From Pseudomonadota bacterium (GTDB taxonomy: Bacteria; Pseudomonadota; Alphaproteobacteria; Acetobacterales; Acetobacteraceae): a DNA stretch of 6,848 bases. The stretch lies in the NCBI GenBank assembly GCA_021808205.1, contig JAKBCD010000095.1:1-6848 (forward strand). The letters are read 5' to 3'. Position 1 is the first letter of the stretch, and each line of letters starts with the position of its first letter. The notes beneath the pieces are model-generated. The model was not told where the DNA came from. It searched no databases and worked only from the letters and a program-made list of their open reading frames with translations. The translations under genes were made by a program, and so were the position numbers. Positions 6,226 through 6,848 of the stretch are shown in pieces.

Positions 6226-6848
6226 ATGATTACGATGCGTCGGCAACTTCTAGGACTGGGCTTCGTGGCCGCGTCCTCTCTTCTGGCCCTGCAGACGGCT
6301 CACGCGATGAACGGCCCAACCGCGATCAATATTGATGGCGGCCCGCTTGGCCAGCTTGAACTGAGCGGTGGCATGGATGGCTATGGCTTCTACACCTCCG
6401 GTCTGCCGGCGCGCGGCGTTGGCGTGAATACCAGCGACATCGGTACCAATGTCGCCAACGCGCTGATCGATCTGCAGAAGACCTCTGGGGTATTGCAATT
6501 TAACATCGAAGTCGGCGCCAATGGCGGTGCCTTGACCCTTGGCACACTCACCAGCCGCCCGGCTCAGACCACGATCAACAATTTCAGCACCGGCCCGCTT
6601 TACATTGGCTCCGTGACTGTCGCGCCGACGGGCATGCCCTTTACGATCTCCGCCGGTCGTCTCAACTCGCTCGAAGGTTGGGAGTCGGGCGTTGATTGGG
6701 TCAACGAGTCTCAGCTCACCACCGATATCTACTATGTCGAGAACAGCCAGGCGGACGGCGTTGAGGGCAGCTATACGGCTGGCCCTGTCAGCGCGACCGT
6801 CGAGTTCGGCGATGGCTGGGACACGCATGTGTTCAACTTCGCGCAGGC
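6226..6848 (+). CDS. BBP2-type (OmpL-like) outer-membrane beta-barrel porin, C-terminus cut off by the right window edge
   Basis: The 207 visible codons encode an exported beta-barrel protein. Residues 1-27 (MITMRRQLLGLGFVAASSLL then ALQTAHA) are a classic signal peptide with cleavage after AHA. The mature part begins MNGPTAINIDGG and continues with strand-like blocks: LGQLELSGGMDGYGFYTSG, ALIDLQKTSGVLQFNIEVGA, GPLYIGSVTVAP, FTISAGRLNSLEGWESGVDW, IYYVENSQ, and VSATVEFGDGWDTHVFNF. From memory this pattern (DGY near the start, LQKTSGVLQF, SLEG.ESG.DW, YVENSQ, FGDGWDT) matches the putative beta-barrel porin-2 family (BBP2, OmpL-like), common in acidophilic acetic-acid bacteria. Its role is probably passive diffusion of small solutes across the outer membrane; the substrate cannot be told. 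There are no cysteines in the visible part. The gene is separated from purF by a terminator and has its own strong Shine-Dalgarno, so it is probably transcribed independently. Confidence 0.8.
   Translation, partial: MITMRRQLLGLGFVAASSLLALQTAHAMNGPTAINIDGGPLGQLELSGGMDGYGFYTSGLPARGVGVNTSDIGTNVANALIDLQKTSGVLQFNIEVGANGGALTLGTLTSRPAQTTINNFSTGPLYIGSVTVAPTGMPFTISAGRLNSLEGWESGVDWVNESQLTTDIYYVENSQADGVEGSYTAGPVSATVEFGDGWDTHVFNFAQ

Noticed and set aside
6250..6828. 192-codon minus-strand frame opposite the porin
   Set aside because: The plus strand here has a strong Shine-Dalgarno, a signal peptide and family motifs; the minus frame has none of these.

Overview
The window looks like a chromosomal segment of a GC-rich alphaproteobacterium, most likely of the Acetobacteraceae (Acidocella/Acidiphilium-like). 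The evidence is the lptF-lptG-lptD gene order, a PurF with a short propeptide and iron-sulfur cysteines, and a BBP2-type outer-membrane porin of a kind I associate with acidophilic acetic-acid bacteria. The family placement is inference from sequence style and was not searched.

Left part (1-4140, minus strand). An lptF-lptG-lptD operon is transcribed leftward. LptF and LptG are the two membrane subunits of the LptB2FG ABC exporter, which extracts lipopolysaccharide from the inner membrane. LptD is the outer-membrane beta-barrel that inserts it into the outer leaflet. lptF and lptG overlap by 4 nt (ATGA). lptG and lptD are separated by only 3 nt and share a reading frame. lptD runs off the left edge, so its C-terminal part is not visible, although its 640 visible codons are uninterrupted.

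Middle (4141-5934). A 299-bp divergent intergenic region separates lptF from purF. It contains a perfect 16-bp palindrome, two AT-rich possible -10 elements, and a small out-of-frame ORF that overlaps the purF start. purF (4440-5891, plus strand) encodes amidophosphoribosyltransferase, the first committed step of purine synthesis. It ends at a strong, probably bidirectional, intrinsic terminator.

Right part (5935-6848). A 291-bp, less GC-rich intergenic region carries candidate stem-loops, a candidate promoter and a 9-bp direct repeat. It leads into a plus-strand gene with a strong Shine-Dalgarno and a signal peptide, encoding a BBP2 / OmpL-like beta-barrel porin that runs off the right edge.

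The genes form two themes: building and populating the outer membrane (Lpt machinery, porin) and purine synthesis. I see no mobile element, CRISPR array, RNA gene or clear new system. The most unusual observation is the purF start, where the best ribosome-binding site serves an ATG in another frame, one nucleotide out of register with a plausible N-terminal extension.
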